Part shown: positions 1-7,825 of the stretch, one piece after another
Layout of the letters: each line of letters begins with the position of its first letter
How positions within the stretch are numbered: position 1 is the first letter of the stretch
Origin: Vibrio maerlii
GTDB lineage: Bacteria > Pseudomonadota > Gammaproteobacteria > Enterobacterales > Vibrionaceae
DNA length: 32,721 bases
Assembly (NCBI RefSeq): GCF_003415655.1
Contig: NZ_QRHC01000020.1
Coordinates: 1 to 32,721 of the forward strand
Direction: 5' to 3'
Program-made: the position numbers and the translations under genes
Notes under the pieces: model-generated
Database searches by the model: none
The model's input: only the letters and a program-made list of their open reading frames with translations
What the model was told of the DNA's origin: nothing

Positions 1-61
1 GTGTGTAAGCGTTGTGAGGCGTTGAGCTAACCTGTACTAATTGCCCGTGAGGCTTAACCAT
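1..61 (+). rRNA. rrl: 23S ribosomal RNA, 3' end (partial)
   Basis: The first 60 or so bases match the 3' end of gammaproteobacterial 23S rRNA, including the stretch GAGCTAACC..GTACTAATT and the terminal GTGAGGCTTAACC. The gene body lies outside the window to the left. The exact mature end (60-62) is inferred by comparison with E. coli. Confidence 0.95.
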
Positions 62-144
62 ACAACACCCAAGGGGTTTTGATGGACTCAGATAAGAACA
101 TTGAATGTAGTGTAGAACGAAACAGCTTTCCGAATTAAAGAATT

Positions 145-264
145 TGCTTGGCGACCATAGCGTTGTGGACCCACCTGATTCCATGCCGAACTCAGAAGTG
201 AAACGCAACAGCGCCGATGGTAGTGTGGGGCTTCCCCATGTGAGAGTAGGTCATCGCCAGGCTT
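145..264 (+). rRNA. rrf: 5S ribosomal RNA
   Basis: A 120-nt match to gammaproteobacterial 5S rRNA. The core CCATGCCGAACTCAGAAGTG is intact, and the 5' end (TGCTTGGCG) pairs with the 3' end (CGCCAGGCTT) to form helix I. It follows the 23S end by about 84 nt, as expected for an rrn operon. Ends are set by homology and may be off by 1-2 nt. Confidence 0.97.
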
Positions 265-304
265 TAAATTATGGACACTTGCTTAATAGCGAGTAAGCCA
301 CTGC

Positions 305-381
305 GGAGTGGTAGTTCAGTTGGTTAGAATACCGGCCTGTCACGCCGGGGGTCGCGGGTTCGAGTCCCGTCCACTCCGCCA
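305..381 (+). tRNA. tRNA-Asp (GTC)
   Basis: A complete 77-nt cloverleaf ending in encoded CCA. The anticodon GTC is at 339-341 within CCTGTCACG. The D-loop (AGTTCAGTTGGTTAGAAT) and T-loop (GGGTTCGAGTCCC) are canonical, and the sequence is nearly identical to E. coli tRNA-Asp. It is the distal tRNA of the rrn operon, 40 nt after 5S. Confidence 0.98.
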
Positions 382-393
382 CTTATTGAGAAG

Positions 394-416
394 CCTCGCT
401 TAATGCGAGGTTTTTT
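394..416 (+). terminator. Rho-independent terminator after tRNA-Asp
   Basis: A 6-bp GC-rich stem (CCTCGC 394-399 / GCGAGG 405-410) with a 5-nt loop, followed by six T. It lies 12 nt after tRNA-Asp, so the operon can end here before tRNA-Trp. That makes tRNA-Trp either a readthrough product or separately promoted. Confidence 0.8.
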
Positions 417-449
417 CGAATCTACAATGTGATAAACTGTAGGTCACAC

Positions 450-535
450 AGGAGTGCGCTCTAATTCGAAAGAACAAAGCGCAGCGAATTCCCCAAGTAC
501 CTGTGATAGGACGTGTTGGGAGTTCGAGCCTATTG
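450..535 (+). pseudogene. decayed tRNA-Trp-like copy
   Basis: This stretch aligns with the intact tRNA-Trp at 557-633. Positions 450-469 resemble its acceptor/D-arm with one gap. Positions 481-492 match 581-592 at 11 of 12 bases (anticodon-stem region). Positions 512-527 are identical to 600-615 over 16 bases (variable loop and T-arm). Small insertions between these blocks and the loss of the anticodon loop and 3' acceptor strand rule out a working tRNA. It is best read as the remnant of a tandem tRNA-Trp duplication. Confidence 0.7.
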
Positions 536-556
536 AACTTGATTGTAGAAAAATTT

Positions 557-633
<77 letters not shown>

Positions 634-639
634 TACTTA

Positions 640-669
640 AGGCCTTAGTCGAAAGACTAAGGCCTTTTT
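640..669 (+). terminator. Rho-independent terminator after tRNA-Trp
   Basis: An 11-bp stem (640-650 / 655-665, AGGCCTTAGTC / GACTAAGGCCT) with a GAAA tetraloop, followed by a T run to 669. It is a strong intrinsic terminator and closes the rRNA/tRNA operon. Confidence 0.92.
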
Positions 670-842
670 GCATTTTAAAGAGCGTAGAGTAGTCTATCTC
701 ATAGAGAACCTTAGAATACTTAAAGGTGACTCCTGTAACTTTTTCATTTCTAAACACTATTAATCCATTTATTGCTTATATTTGTTCTTAACATAAGCAG
801 GTTGCGAATTAAAATTTAACCAGATACTTATTGGGAGTAATC

Positions 843-1226
843 ATGGGACAGTTTTCTATTTTAGGCTTTATCGCCATTGGTGGGGCATTTGGTGCATGCT
901 CTCGTTATCTTGTATCTGAGTTTTGCGTAATGTTGCTTGGTCGTGGCTTTCCATATGGCACATTAACGGTGAATATTGTTGGCTCATTTATCATGGGTCT
1001 GTTGATCGCAGCGTTTGAAAATGGCTCTTTGGCAACTGAACCATGGCGCCAGATCATCGGTCTTGGATTTCTTGGTGCACTAACTACTTTCTCTACTTTC
1101 TCTATGGATAATGTGCTTCTAATGCAGCAAGGCGCATTCTTTAAGATGGGCCTAAACGTTCTATTGAACGTAGTACTGAGCATCTCTGCTGCTTGGATTG
1201 GATTCCAGCTCTTGATTAAAGGCTAA
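843..1226 (+). CDS. crcB: CrcB/Fluc fluoride ion channel
   Basis: A 127-residue integral membrane protein of the CrcB (Fluc) family, which forms dimeric fluoride-specific channels in the inner membrane and protects against cytoplasmic fluoride. Family signatures visible are GGAFGACSRY (about residues 13-22), the GTLTVNIVGSFIMG stretch (about 39-52) and GFLGALTTFSTF (about 78-89), with four hydrophobic segments. The reading frame is open back to a TTG at 831, but the ATG at 843 is preferred because GGGAG at 833-837 sits 5 nt before it and the resulting length matches the family. It is monocistronic, closed by its own terminator. No fluoride riboswitch was recognised upstream. Confidence 0.95.
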   Translation: MGQFSILGFIAIGGAFGACSRYLVSEFCVMLLGRGFPYGTLTVNIVGSFIMGLLIAAFENGSLATEPWRQIIGLGFLGALTTFSTFSMDNVLLMQQGAFFKMGLNVLLNVVLSISAAWIGFQLLIKG

Positions 1227-1299
1227 TCATTGCAGCGATAGTGTTGCTTAGCTCACGAATGTAATTTCTTTTACAATTCCATCCTTATGAATCTACAGG

Positions 1300-1327
1300 T
1301 CGGCTTGGTTTAACCAAGCCGATTTTA
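1300..1327 (+). terminator. terminator after crcB
   Basis: An 8-9 bp stem (CGGCTTGG 1301-1308 / CCAAGCCG 1314-1321) followed by TTTTA. It ends the crcB transcript about 75 nt after the stop. Its stem overlaps the proposed thiC -35 box. Confidence 0.8.
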
Positions 1328-1333
1328 TATACT
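1305..1333 (+). promoter_or_regulatory. candidate sigma70 promoter of the thi operon
   Basis: TTGGTT (1305-1310) and TATACT (1328-1333) are separated by 17 bp, which predicts a start near 1340, just at the TPP aptamer's 5' end. The -35 lies inside the crcB terminator stem. This is inferred from motif match and position only. Confidence 0.5.
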
Positions 1334-1340
1334 GCTGCTA

Positions 1341-1423
1341 CTTGTCGGAGTGCCTTAGTGCTGAGACCGTTAATTCGGGATCCGTTGAACCTGATTCAGA
1401 TTAATATCTGCGAAGGGAACAGG
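1341..1423 (+). promoter_or_regulatory. TPP (THI-box) riboswitch upstream of thiC
   Basis: The aptamer carries the conserved THI-box elements CTGAGA (1361-1366), GAACCTGAT (1387-1395) and CTGCGAAGGGAA (1408-1419). P1 can form between CTTGT (1341-1345) and ACAGG (1419-1423). The sequence is close to the E. coli thiC riboswitch. It binds thiamine pyrophosphate and represses the thi operon. Downstream (about 1435-1500) are two further stems, ATCAGTAG/CTACTGAT and an 11-bp GAGTAAATCAA / TTGATTTTACTC, but neither is followed by a T run. Control is therefore more likely at thiC translation or by Rho than by an intrinsic terminator. The rest of the 340-nt gap shows nothing else. Confidence 0.95.
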
Positions 1424-1567
1424 AGAAGATACCTATATCAGTAGTCCTACTGATCTGACTATCGAGTAAATCAACTAGACTCTTACTATCTTGATTTTAC
1501 TCACCCTCTTGTCGCATCTATCCGCCAAGCATTTTTATCTAAATATAATCATTTAAGGAAAAATGCT

Positions 1568-3505
1568 ATGTCGAGTCGCAAACAAGCGAGACTGGAAGCA
1601 AAACAGTTTATTGAAACTCTCTCGGTACAGCCGTACCCAAATTCAACCAAAGTCTATGTAGAGGGCTCACGCCCTGATGTTCGTGTCCCTATGCGAGAAA
1701 TTGCTCTTGCAGACAGCCTAGTGGGTGGTAGCAAAGACAACCCAATCTTTGAGCCTAACGAGCCTGTACGTGTTTATGACACCTCCGGTGTATACACAGA
1801 CCCTGAGCATGAAATAGATCTATACAATGGCTTACCGAAGCTAAGAGAAGCATGGATTGATGAGCGAGGAGATACAGAGCTTCTCGATGATGTTAGCTCG
1901 GTTTATACCAAGGAACGTTTAGAAGACTCGACACTGGACGACTTACGTTACGGTAATCTACCACGTATTCGACGTGCTAAAGATGGCAACTGTGTTACTC
2001 AGTTGCACTATGCTCGCCAAGGGATTATCACGCCTGAAATGGAATACATTGCACTGCGTGAGAACATGGGACGTGCTCGCTATCGTGATGACGTTCTTAC
2101 TCAACAGCACCCAGGTCAAAGCTTTGGGGCAAATCTACCAAAAGATATCACGCCCGAATTCGTGCGTAAGGAAGTAGCGGAAGGTCGCGCAATCATTCCT
2201 TCTAATATCAACCACCCTGAATCAGAACCAATGATTATTGGTCGCAATTTTCTGGTTAAAGTAAACGCTAACATTGGTAATTCATCGGTCACGTCATCGA
2301 TTGAAGAGGAAGTAGAAAAGTTAGTCTGGGCAACACGTTGGGGTGGGGATACAGCTATGGATCTCTCTACTGGTCGAAACATTCATGAAACCCGTGAATG
2401 GATACTTCGCAATAGCCCAGTACCAATTGGTACCGTTCCTATGTATCAAGCTCTTGAGAAAGTGAACGGCATCGCTGAGAACCTTAATTGGGAAGTGATG
2501 CGTGACACTTTGATTGAGCAAGCAGAGCAGGGCGTTGATTACTTTACTATCCATGCTGGTTTGCTACTGCGTTATGTTCCGATGACCGCTAAGCGTGTTA
2601 CTGGCATCGTTTCGCGTGGTGGTTCTATTATCGCGAAGTGGTGTCTGGCGCATCACCAAGAAAGCTTCCTCTACACCAACTTCCGTGAGATCTGTGAGAT
2701 CTGTGCGAAGTATGATGTTGCCCTATCTTTGGGTGATGGTCTTCGTCCTGGTTCAATTGCAGACGCTAACGATGAGGCGCAGTTTGCGGAATTAAGAACC
2801 CTTGGAGAGCTCACTAAGATTGCATGGGAATATGATGTTCAGGTGATTATTGAAGGTCCTGGTCACGTGCCAATGCATATGATCAAAGAGAACATGGAAG
2901 AGCAGCTAGAGCATTGTCACGAAGCACCTTTCTATACTCTTGGTCCACTTACTACCGACATTGCCCCTGGTTATGACCATATTACATCAGGCATTGGTGC
3001 TGCGATGATCGGTTGGTATGGCTGTGCAATGTTGTGTTATGTAACCCCTAAAGAGCACCTTGGTTTACCGAATAAAGATGACGTTAAGACAGGCATGATC
3101 ACCTATAAACTTGCCGCTCATGCGGCGGACTTAGCGAAAGGTCATCCGGGTGCACAGGTTCGAGATAACGCATTGTCAAAAGCTCGCTTTGAGTTCCGAT
3201 GGGAAGACCAGTTTAACCTTGCGCTTGACCCTGATACCGCGCGCTCATTCCATGATGAGACGTTGCCACAAGAGTCAGGTAAGGTTGCCCATTTCTGTTC
3301 TATGTGTGGTCCTAAATTCTGCTCAATGAAGATCTCTCAAGAGGTTCGTGAGTATGCAAAAGACACAGAGCAAGTAGCAGCGGATCAAGCCATATCCATC
3401 AAGATGCTAGATGACCCGCTAGAGGGGATGCGTAAGAAATCAGAAGAGTTTAAATCGACAGGCTCAGAGCTTTACCATCCAGCGGTTACCTCTGAGGTCG
3501 ATTAA
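1568..3505 (+). CDS. thiC: phosphomethylpyrimidine synthase ThiC
   Basis: Radical-SAM enzyme that rearranges aminoimidazole ribotide into HMP-P, the pyrimidine half of thiamine. At 645 residues it has the usual full length. The C-terminal iron-sulfur motif CX2CX4C is present (C577, C580, C585 in CSMCGPKFC), as are family stretches such as GDGLRPG and EGPGHVPMH in the barrel. The ATG at 1568 follows AAGGA at 1555-1559. Its stop overlaps the thiE start by one base (TAATG), implying translational coupling. It is the first gene of thiCEFSGH and the direct target of the TPP riboswitch. Confidence 0.98.
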   Translation: MSSRKQARLEAKQFIETLSVQPYPNSTKVYVEGSRPDVRVPMREIALADSLVGGSKDNPIFEPNEPVRVYDTSGVYTDPEHEIDLYNGLPKLREAWIDERGDTELLDDVSSVYTKERLEDSTLDDLRYGNLPRIRRAKDGNCVTQLHYARQGIITPEMEYIALRENMGRARYRDDVLTQQHPGQSFGANLPKDITPEFVRKEVAEGRAIIPSNINHPESEPMIIGRNFLVKVNANIGNSSVTSSIEEEVEKLVWATRWGGDTAMDLSTGRNIHETREWILRNSPVPIGTVPMYQALEKVNGIAENLNWEVMRDTLIEQAEQGVDYFTIHAGLLLRYVPMTAKRVTGIVSRGGSIIAKWCLAHHQESFLYTNFREICEICAKYDVALSLGDGLRPGSIADANDEAQFAELRTLGELTKIAWEYDVQVIIEGPGHVPMHMIKENMEEQLEHCHEAPFYTLGPLTTDIAPGYDHITSGIGAAMIGWYGCAMLCYVTPKEHLGLPNKDDVKTGMITYKLAAHAADLAKGHPGAQVRDNALSKARFEFRWEDQFNLALDPDTARSFHDETLPQESGKVAHFCSMCGPKFCSMKISQEVREYAKDTEQVAADQAISIKMLDDPLEGMRKKSEEFKSTGSELYHPAVTSEVD

Positions 3506-4773
3506 TGAAAACGCGTATCTTAATCCCACGTTCTTTGATTGAGCTAACGGGAGAGATACAAGCGTGTTTATCTTTAGCGAAGCTGCAAGGCTTTAATATT
3601 GATAAGTTTGAGTTGGGCGTAAGCTCAACTCAAGCGATTGAGCTTGAATCTCCTGACCGAGAACAGATTATAGTAACGACTGATCTTATCTCCTCCGATT
3701 GCAATCTTAGCCATAAGGCTACTTATAACCTTGTCTACCAATCAGCATCGATTAGTCGTGTAACGCGACGGTCGTGTGAAGACATTTACCTGAATGTTAG
3801 TGATGTTGGGTCTCAATTAGACGTATGGACTCACCCGATCACAGGCGAAAGTCGTGCTCTTAAGCGTGATAGTAAGAGCTCCTCTGATAATGACAATCAT
3901 CGTCACCTTGCATGGGTGACTACCTTGTTAGCGCTCGATTTTCCTATTGAAGATTCATTAACGTTAGCTCGAGCGATGACAAGTGTTTCACGTGAAACAT
4001 GGGCATTTGAATTTGATGTATTTCCAACGCCAGTGCTTGAAGACGGTCGACTCGATATTAAAGTTGGTTGGTCGCTTTCACTGTCATCAGCATTAATTGA
4101 GTTCCCGACACTGACTAAATCAAGTTTAGGACTTTATCCCGTTGTTGATGATGTCACGTGGATAGAGCGCCTGTTACCTATGGGTATCAACACGATTCAA
4201 TTGCGAATTAAAGACCCAGATCAATCAGACCTTGAACAGCAGGTTGTTCGAGCGATTGAGTTGGGTAGGGAGCATAACGCACAGGTTTTCATTAACGACT
4301 ATTGGCAACTCGCGTTAAAACATGGCGCTTTTGGCATCCATCTTGGACAAGAAGATATCGATGAATCGAATCTTGAGATATTGGCTGATGCAGGTATCTG
4401 TTTAGGGCTATCGACCCATGGTTATTATGAGTTGCTCCGCATCATTCAAATCCAACCTAGCTATATTGCACTGGGTCATATATTCCCAACGACGACTAAG
4501 AAGATGCCTTCTCTGCCTCAAGGGTTAGTCCGTCTCAAATTGTATCAACAGCTGATTGATACCATTCCTTATGGGGAAAAAGTCGGATTTCCAACGGTTG
4601 CTATTGGTGGCATCGATGCAACGAATGCAGATCAAGTTTGGGATAGTGGCGTTTCAAGCTTAGCGGTGGTTCGAGCTATTACCTTAGCCGATGACCCTCA
4701 ACAAGTGATTGATGAGTTTGCTCAAGTGATGAAAGCCCCTGCAAGGGTTATCAAGGATGTTGAGGTGGTCTAG
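3505..4773 (+). CDS. thiE: thiamine-phosphate synthase ThiE with N-terminal extension
   Basis: The C-terminal half (about residues 205-415) is a ThiE TIM barrel that condenses HMP-PP with thiazole phosphate to thiamine phosphate. Visible signatures are LYPVVDD, TIQLRIK, VFINDYW, GIHLGQED, LGHIFPTTTKK and AIGGI. Stand-alone ThiE is about 210 residues, but this protein has 422. The extra N-terminal 200 residues have no motif I can assign with certainty. Residues about 130-170 (LAWVTTLLALDFPIEDSLTLARAM) resemble the C-terminal helices of ThiD/HMP-P kinase, but the GTGCT anion-hole motif is absent, so it may be a degenerate ThiD-like domain. A parS site lies within this extension. It overlaps thiC by one base, and GAGGTGG near its end serves thiF. 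Confidence 0.9.
   Translation: MKTRILIPRSLIELTGEIQACLSLAKLQGFNIDKFELGVSSTQAIELESPDREQIIVTTDLISSDCNLSHKATYNLVYQSASISRVTRRSCEDIYLNVSDVGSQLDVWTHPITGESRALKRDSKSSSDNDNHRHLAWVTTLLALDFPIEDSLTLARAMTSVSRETWAFEFDVFPTPVLEDGRLDIKVGWSLSLSSALIEFPTLTKSSLGLYPVVDDVTWIERLLPMGINTIQLRIKDPDQSDLEQQVVRAIELGREHNAQVFINDYWQLALKHGAFGIHLGQEDIDESNLEILADAGICLGLSTHGYYELLRIIQIQPSYIALGHIFPTTTKKMPSLPQGLVRLKLYQQLIDTIPYGEKVGFPTVAIGGIDATNADQVWDSGVSSLAVVRAITLADDPQQVIDEFAQVMKAPARVIKDVEVV
3984..3999. promoter_or_regulatory. parS: parS centromere site inside thiE
   Basis: TGTTTCACGTGAAACA is a perfect 16-bp palindrome and an exact match to the broadly conserved chromosomal parS consensus bound by ParB. It sits in the coding sequence of the thiE N-terminal extension, where it encodes part of the residues SVSRETW. 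A second identical copy lies about 3.8 kb downstream. ParB spreading from here would cover the thi operon and help segregate the chromosome origin. Confidence 0.92.
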
Positions 4774-4775
4774 TC

Positions 4776-5636
4776 ATGTCCGAAAACAATAGATTGAGTG
4801 ACGCTGCCTTTTTGCGCTATCAACGACAAGTCTCACTCACAGAAGTCGGTGAGCAAGGGCAACTCAAGTTGAATAAAGCACACGTACTCATCATTGGATG
4901 TGGTGGACTAGGTAGTGCAGCTGCCCAGTATCTTGCCGCATCGGGTGTGGGGCGTTTAGTTATTGTGGACGATGATGTAGTAGAGAGTAGCAATCTGCAG
5001 AGGCAGACTGTCTACCGAGAGTCAGATCTTGGACGGCCAAAAGCAGAATCAATGCGTGAGCAACTGATGAGTTTAAATTCCTCGATTAGGGTTCGTTCTA
5101 TCTGTGAACGTCTTGATGAAAAAAGGCTAGGGCTCGAGGTCATGCTTGCCGACGTTGTGTTGGATTGTAGCGATAATATGCCGACACGCCAGCTCATCAA
5201 CCTCACCTGTTTTCAGCAAACGACAGACTTAGTGTCTGGGTCTGCGATTGGTTGGAAAGGGCAGTTTGCGGTTTTTGAATACTCAAATCGCGCAACGGTA
5301 AATCAAGGTGAACCTGAACACCGACGCGAGTCGAAGGTGGCTTGTTATCGCTGTTTATTCCCATTCGATGAAGTACCAAATACGGCAAAGTGTAGTGAGA
5401 GCGGAATCGTGGGACCCGTTGTTGGAACGATAGGAAACTATCAAGCGCTCGCAACGATTCAAAAACTTGCGCGCGGCAGATATACACTAACACCTCAAAC
5501 CTTACATCTTTTTGATGGGCTTTCTCTGCAATGGCAGACCTTGGCTATTGCTCCTGATCCACAATGCACAGTATGTGGGTCACCATTTACATCATCAAAC
5601 TCAAACCAAAAACAACAAACTGGAGAGCTATCATGA
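4776..5636 (+). CDS. thiF: ThiS adenylyltransferase ThiF
   Basis: E1-like enzyme of 286 residues that adenylates the C-terminal glycine of the sulfur carrier ThiS. The nucleotide-binding GCGGLG is at 41-46, followed by the characteristic DDDVVESSNLQRQ. Two zinc-binding CXXC pairs are present (C190/C193 and C264/C267), and C206 occupies the position of the cysteine that forms a disulfide-linked intermediate in E. coli. The ATG at 4776 is two bases after the thiE stop, with GAGGTGG at 4762-4768. The TGA stop overlaps the thiS ATG (ATGA), indicating coupling of enzyme and carrier. Confidence 0.96.
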   Translation: MSENNRLSDAAFLRYQRQVSLTEVGEQGQLKLNKAHVLIIGCGGLGSAAAQYLAASGVGRLVIVDDDVVESSNLQRQTVYRESDLGRPKAESMREQLMSLNSSIRVRSICERLDEKRLGLEVMLADVVLDCSDNMPTRQLINLTCFQQTTDLVSGSAIGWKGQFAVFEYSNRATVNQGEPEHRRESKVACYRCLFPFDEVPNTAKCSESGIVGPVVGTIGNYQALATIQKLARGRYTLTPQTLHLFDGLSLQWQTLAIAPDPQCTVCGSPFTSSNSNQKQQTGELS

Positions 5637-5842
5637 GCTCCATATCGATCAAGATTAACGAACAGCTTCAACAAGTCAGTGTTGATGCCAACCTAGCTCA
5701 GATAATAGAAGCGTTCGCTTTGCCAGCCGTTGGTTGCGTGTTTGCTATCAATAACCAAGTTGTCCCTAAGAGCGAGTGGAACAAAACAACGCTATCCGAG
5801 GGTGACTCAATTTCTCTATTTCAAGCGATCGCAGGGGGCTAA
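5633..5842 (+). CDS. thiS: sulfur carrier protein ThiS
   Basis: A 69-residue ubiquitin-fold sulfur carrier ending in the required Gly-Gly (AIAGG), whose C-terminus is adenylated by ThiF and converted to a thiocarboxylate that donates sulfur to ThiG. The frame is open further upstream, but the ATG at 5633 is chosen because it overlaps the thiF stop as ATGA, has GGAGAG just upstream (5622-5627), and gives the usual family length. The next gene, thiG, starts 5 nt after the stop. Confidence 0.95.
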   Translation: MSSISIKINEQLQQVSVDANLAQIIEAFALPAVGCVFAINNQVVPKSEWNKTTLSEGDSISLFQAIAGG

Positions 5843-5847
5843 TCGTT

Positions 5848-6615
5848 ATGCTGACTATCGGGGATAAACAATTTCAATCACGTCTATTCGCAGGCACAGG
5901 CAAGTTTGCCAATAGCCAATTGATGGCGCAGTCGATTCTGGAGTCTGGTTCTGAACTTGCGACTATGGCACTTAAACGTGTCGATGTGAATGATCAACAA
6001 GATGATATTTTGAAGCCATTGCTTGCGTCCGGTGTGAACCTACTGCCAAACACATCCGGAGCAAAGAATGCCAAAGATGCGATTTTCGCAGCACACCTTG
6101 CTCGTGAAGCGTTAGGCACGAATTGGTTAAAACTAGAGATACACCCGGACCCAAAATACTTAATGCCAGATCCAATCGAGACATTGGCGGCAGCTGAGCA
6201 ACTGGTAAAAGATGGCTTTGTTGTACTGCCATATTGTCATGCTGACCCTGTGTTATGTAAGCGACTTGAAGAGGTTGGCTGTGCAGCCGTGATGCCATTG
6301 GGCGCACCTATCGGTTCGAACAAAGGTGTGGTTTCTCAAGACTTTCTCGAAATCATCATCGACCAAGCAAGAGTACCAGTAGTCGTTGATGCTGGTATTG
6401 GTGCGCCATCTCATGCTGCAAGAGCGATGGAAATGGGCGCTGATGCCGTGCTAGTTAACACAGCAATTGCCGCGGCTGCCAATCCTGTTGCAATGGCAAA
6501 AGCATTTAAGTTAGCAGTAGAGTCAGGAAGAATGGCTTATGAGTCTGGGCTTGCTGGTCAGGTGTCCCATGCGGTAGCTTCAAGCCCTCTGACATCATTC
6601 TTAGATGAGCTTTGA
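5848..6615 (+). CDS. thiG: thiazole synthase ThiG
   Basis: TIM-barrel enzyme of 255 residues that builds the thiazole phosphate from deoxyxylulose phosphate, ThiS-thiocarboxylate and dehydroglycine. K95 in NWLKLEIHPD matches the position of the family's imine-forming lysine. Phosphate-binding glycine stretches are present (GAPIGSNKG, DAGIGAPSHAA, GADAVLVNTAIA). It lies between thiS and thiH, its physical partner in E. coli. Confidence 0.97.
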   Translation: MLTIGDKQFQSRLFAGTGKFANSQLMAQSILESGSELATMALKRVDVNDQQDDILKPLLASGVNLLPNTSGAKNAKDAIFAAHLAREALGTNWLKLEIHPDPKYLMPDPIETLAAAEQLVKDGFVVLPYCHADPVLCKRLEEVGCAAVMPLGAPIGSNKGVVSQDFLEIIIDQARVPVVVDAGIGAPSHAARAMEMGADAVLVNTAIAAAANPVAMAKAFKLAVESGRMAYESGLAGQVSHAVASSPLTSFLDEL

Positions 6616-6626
6616 GGAGATAGACC

Positions 6627-7754
6627 ATGAGTTTTGTCGATACCTTTAATTCGCTTAACTGGGATGACATCTCAATGTCGATCTACGCTAAAACAGCGCA
6701 AGATGTTGAGCGTGCCTTAGCGAAACCCAAACGAGACCTAGAAGACTTTAAAGCACTCATCTCTCCGGCTGCAGAAGGCTATCTCGAACAGATGGCACAA
6801 CTCTCTTATGCCGCTACGCGAAAGCGATTTGGTAATACCATGTCGCTCTACATCCCGCTGTATCTTTCTAACCTTTGTGCCAACTCTTGTACCTACTGTG
6901 GTTTCTCAATGGACAACCGGATTAAGCGCAGAACCTTAAATCAGGAAGAGGTGTTAGCAGAAACTCAGGCTATCAAGAAGATGAAGTTTGATAGCGTGTT
7001 ATTGGTAACCGGTGAGCATGAAACTAAGGTAGGTATGAATTATTTCCGCCAGATGCTTCCTATCATCAAACCTCACTTCAACTACCTTGCGATGGAAGTT
7101 CAGCCACTAGACCAAGTTGATTACGCAGAGTTAAAAGAACTTGGTCTCGATGCGGTCATGGTCTACCAAGAGACTTACCATCCATCGACCTACGCCGAGC
7201 ACCATCTGCGTGGAAACAAGATGGACTTCAACTACCGCCTTGAAACCCCTGATCGCTTAGCAAAAGCGGGCATCGATAAGATTGGTATTGGTGCGCTGAT
7301 TGGTTTGGAGGAGTGGAGAACGGACTGCTTCTACGTAGCGGCTCATCTTGATTACCTAGAACGAACCTACTGGCAAACCCGCTACTCGATTTCGTTTCCA
7401 CGCCTGAGACCATGTGAGGGCGCTCCCATTAAAGGAGAGGTTCAGCCTAAATCGGTGATGACAGATAAACAGCTAGTACAGCTTATCTGTGCCTACCGAT
7501 TACTAAATCCAGAAGTCGAACTGTCACTCTCAACTCGCGAATCAGAAAAGTTCAGAGACAATGTTTTACCACTTGGTATCACCACCATGTCGGCGGCATC
7601 CAAAACCCAACCTGGTGGCTATGCACTAGAAGAACAAGAGCTAGAACAATTCGAAATCAGCGACGAGCGCAGTGCAAACTCTGTGGAAAGTATGATTCGC
7701 TCAAAAGGCTTCGACCCAGTATGGAGAGATTGGCACTCAGCGTACTCTGGATAA
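6627..7754 (+). CDS. thiH: 2-iminoacetate synthase (tyrosine lyase) ThiH
   Basis: Radical-SAM enzyme of 375 residues that cleaves tyrosine to p-cresol and dehydroglycine, the glycine-derived input for ThiG. The cluster-binding CX3CX2C is C84, C88, C91 (CANSCTYC). Using ThiH rather than the oxygen-dependent ThiO means the pathway can run without oxygen. GGAG at 6615-6618 precedes the ATG at 6627. It is the last gene of the operon, followed by a parS site and a terminator. Confidence 0.97.
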   Translation: MSFVDTFNSLNWDDISMSIYAKTAQDVERALAKPKRDLEDFKALISPAAEGYLEQMAQLSYAATRKRFGNTMSLYIPLYLSNLCANSCTYCGFSMDNRIKRRTLNQEEVLAETQAIKKMKFDSVLLVTGEHETKVGMNYFRQMLPIIKPHFNYLAMEVQPLDQVDYAELKELGLDAVMVYQETYHPSTYAEHHLRGNKMDFNYRLETPDRLAKAGIDKIGIGALIGLEEWRTDCFYVAAHLDYLERTYWQTRYSISFPRLRPCEGAPIKGEVQPKSVMTDKQLVQLICAYRLLNPEVELSLSTRESEKFRDNVLPLGITTMSAASKTQPGGYALEEQELEQFEISDERSANSVESMIRSKGFDPVWRDWHSAYSG

Positions 7755-7763
7755 TAGTCTGTA

Positions 7764-7779
7764 TGTTTCACGTGAAACA
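7764..7779. promoter_or_regulatory. parS: parS centromere site after thiH
   Basis: A second perfect copy of TGTTTCACGTGAAACA, 10 bp after the thiH stop and just before the operon terminator. It is the same 16-mer as at 3984. The perfect palindrome and exact consensus make chance recurrence twice in 4 kb very unlikely. Confidence 0.93.
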
Positions 7780-7784
7780 TAAAA

Positions 7785-7825
7785 GAGGGGCTTGATGATA
7801 TTTCATCAAGCCCCTTAAGCTTTTC
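7785..7825 (+). terminator. terminator of the thi operon
   Basis: A 13-bp stem (7786-7798 AGGGGCTTGATGA / 7803-7815 TCATCAAGCCCCT) with loop TATT, followed by TAAGCTTTT. The T run is displaced by a few bases, so efficiency is uncertain. The upstream AAAA gives some capacity on the minus strand too, where it could end the convergent aminopeptidase transcript. Confidence 0.75.

Noticed and set aside
670..842. Fluoride (crcB) riboswitch upstream of crcB
   Set aside because: The leader is short and AT-rich and I could not find the conserved fluoride aptamer core or its pseudoknot.
1435..1500. Intrinsic terminator as the TPP riboswitch expression platform
   Set aside because: Stems exist but no T run follows either of them, so I list only the aptamer and leave the mechanism open.
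3900..7800. Replication origin next to the parS sites
   Set aside because: No cluster of DnaA boxes, AT-rich unwinding region or dnaA/gidA-type genes is present. parS sites can lie tens of kb from oriC.
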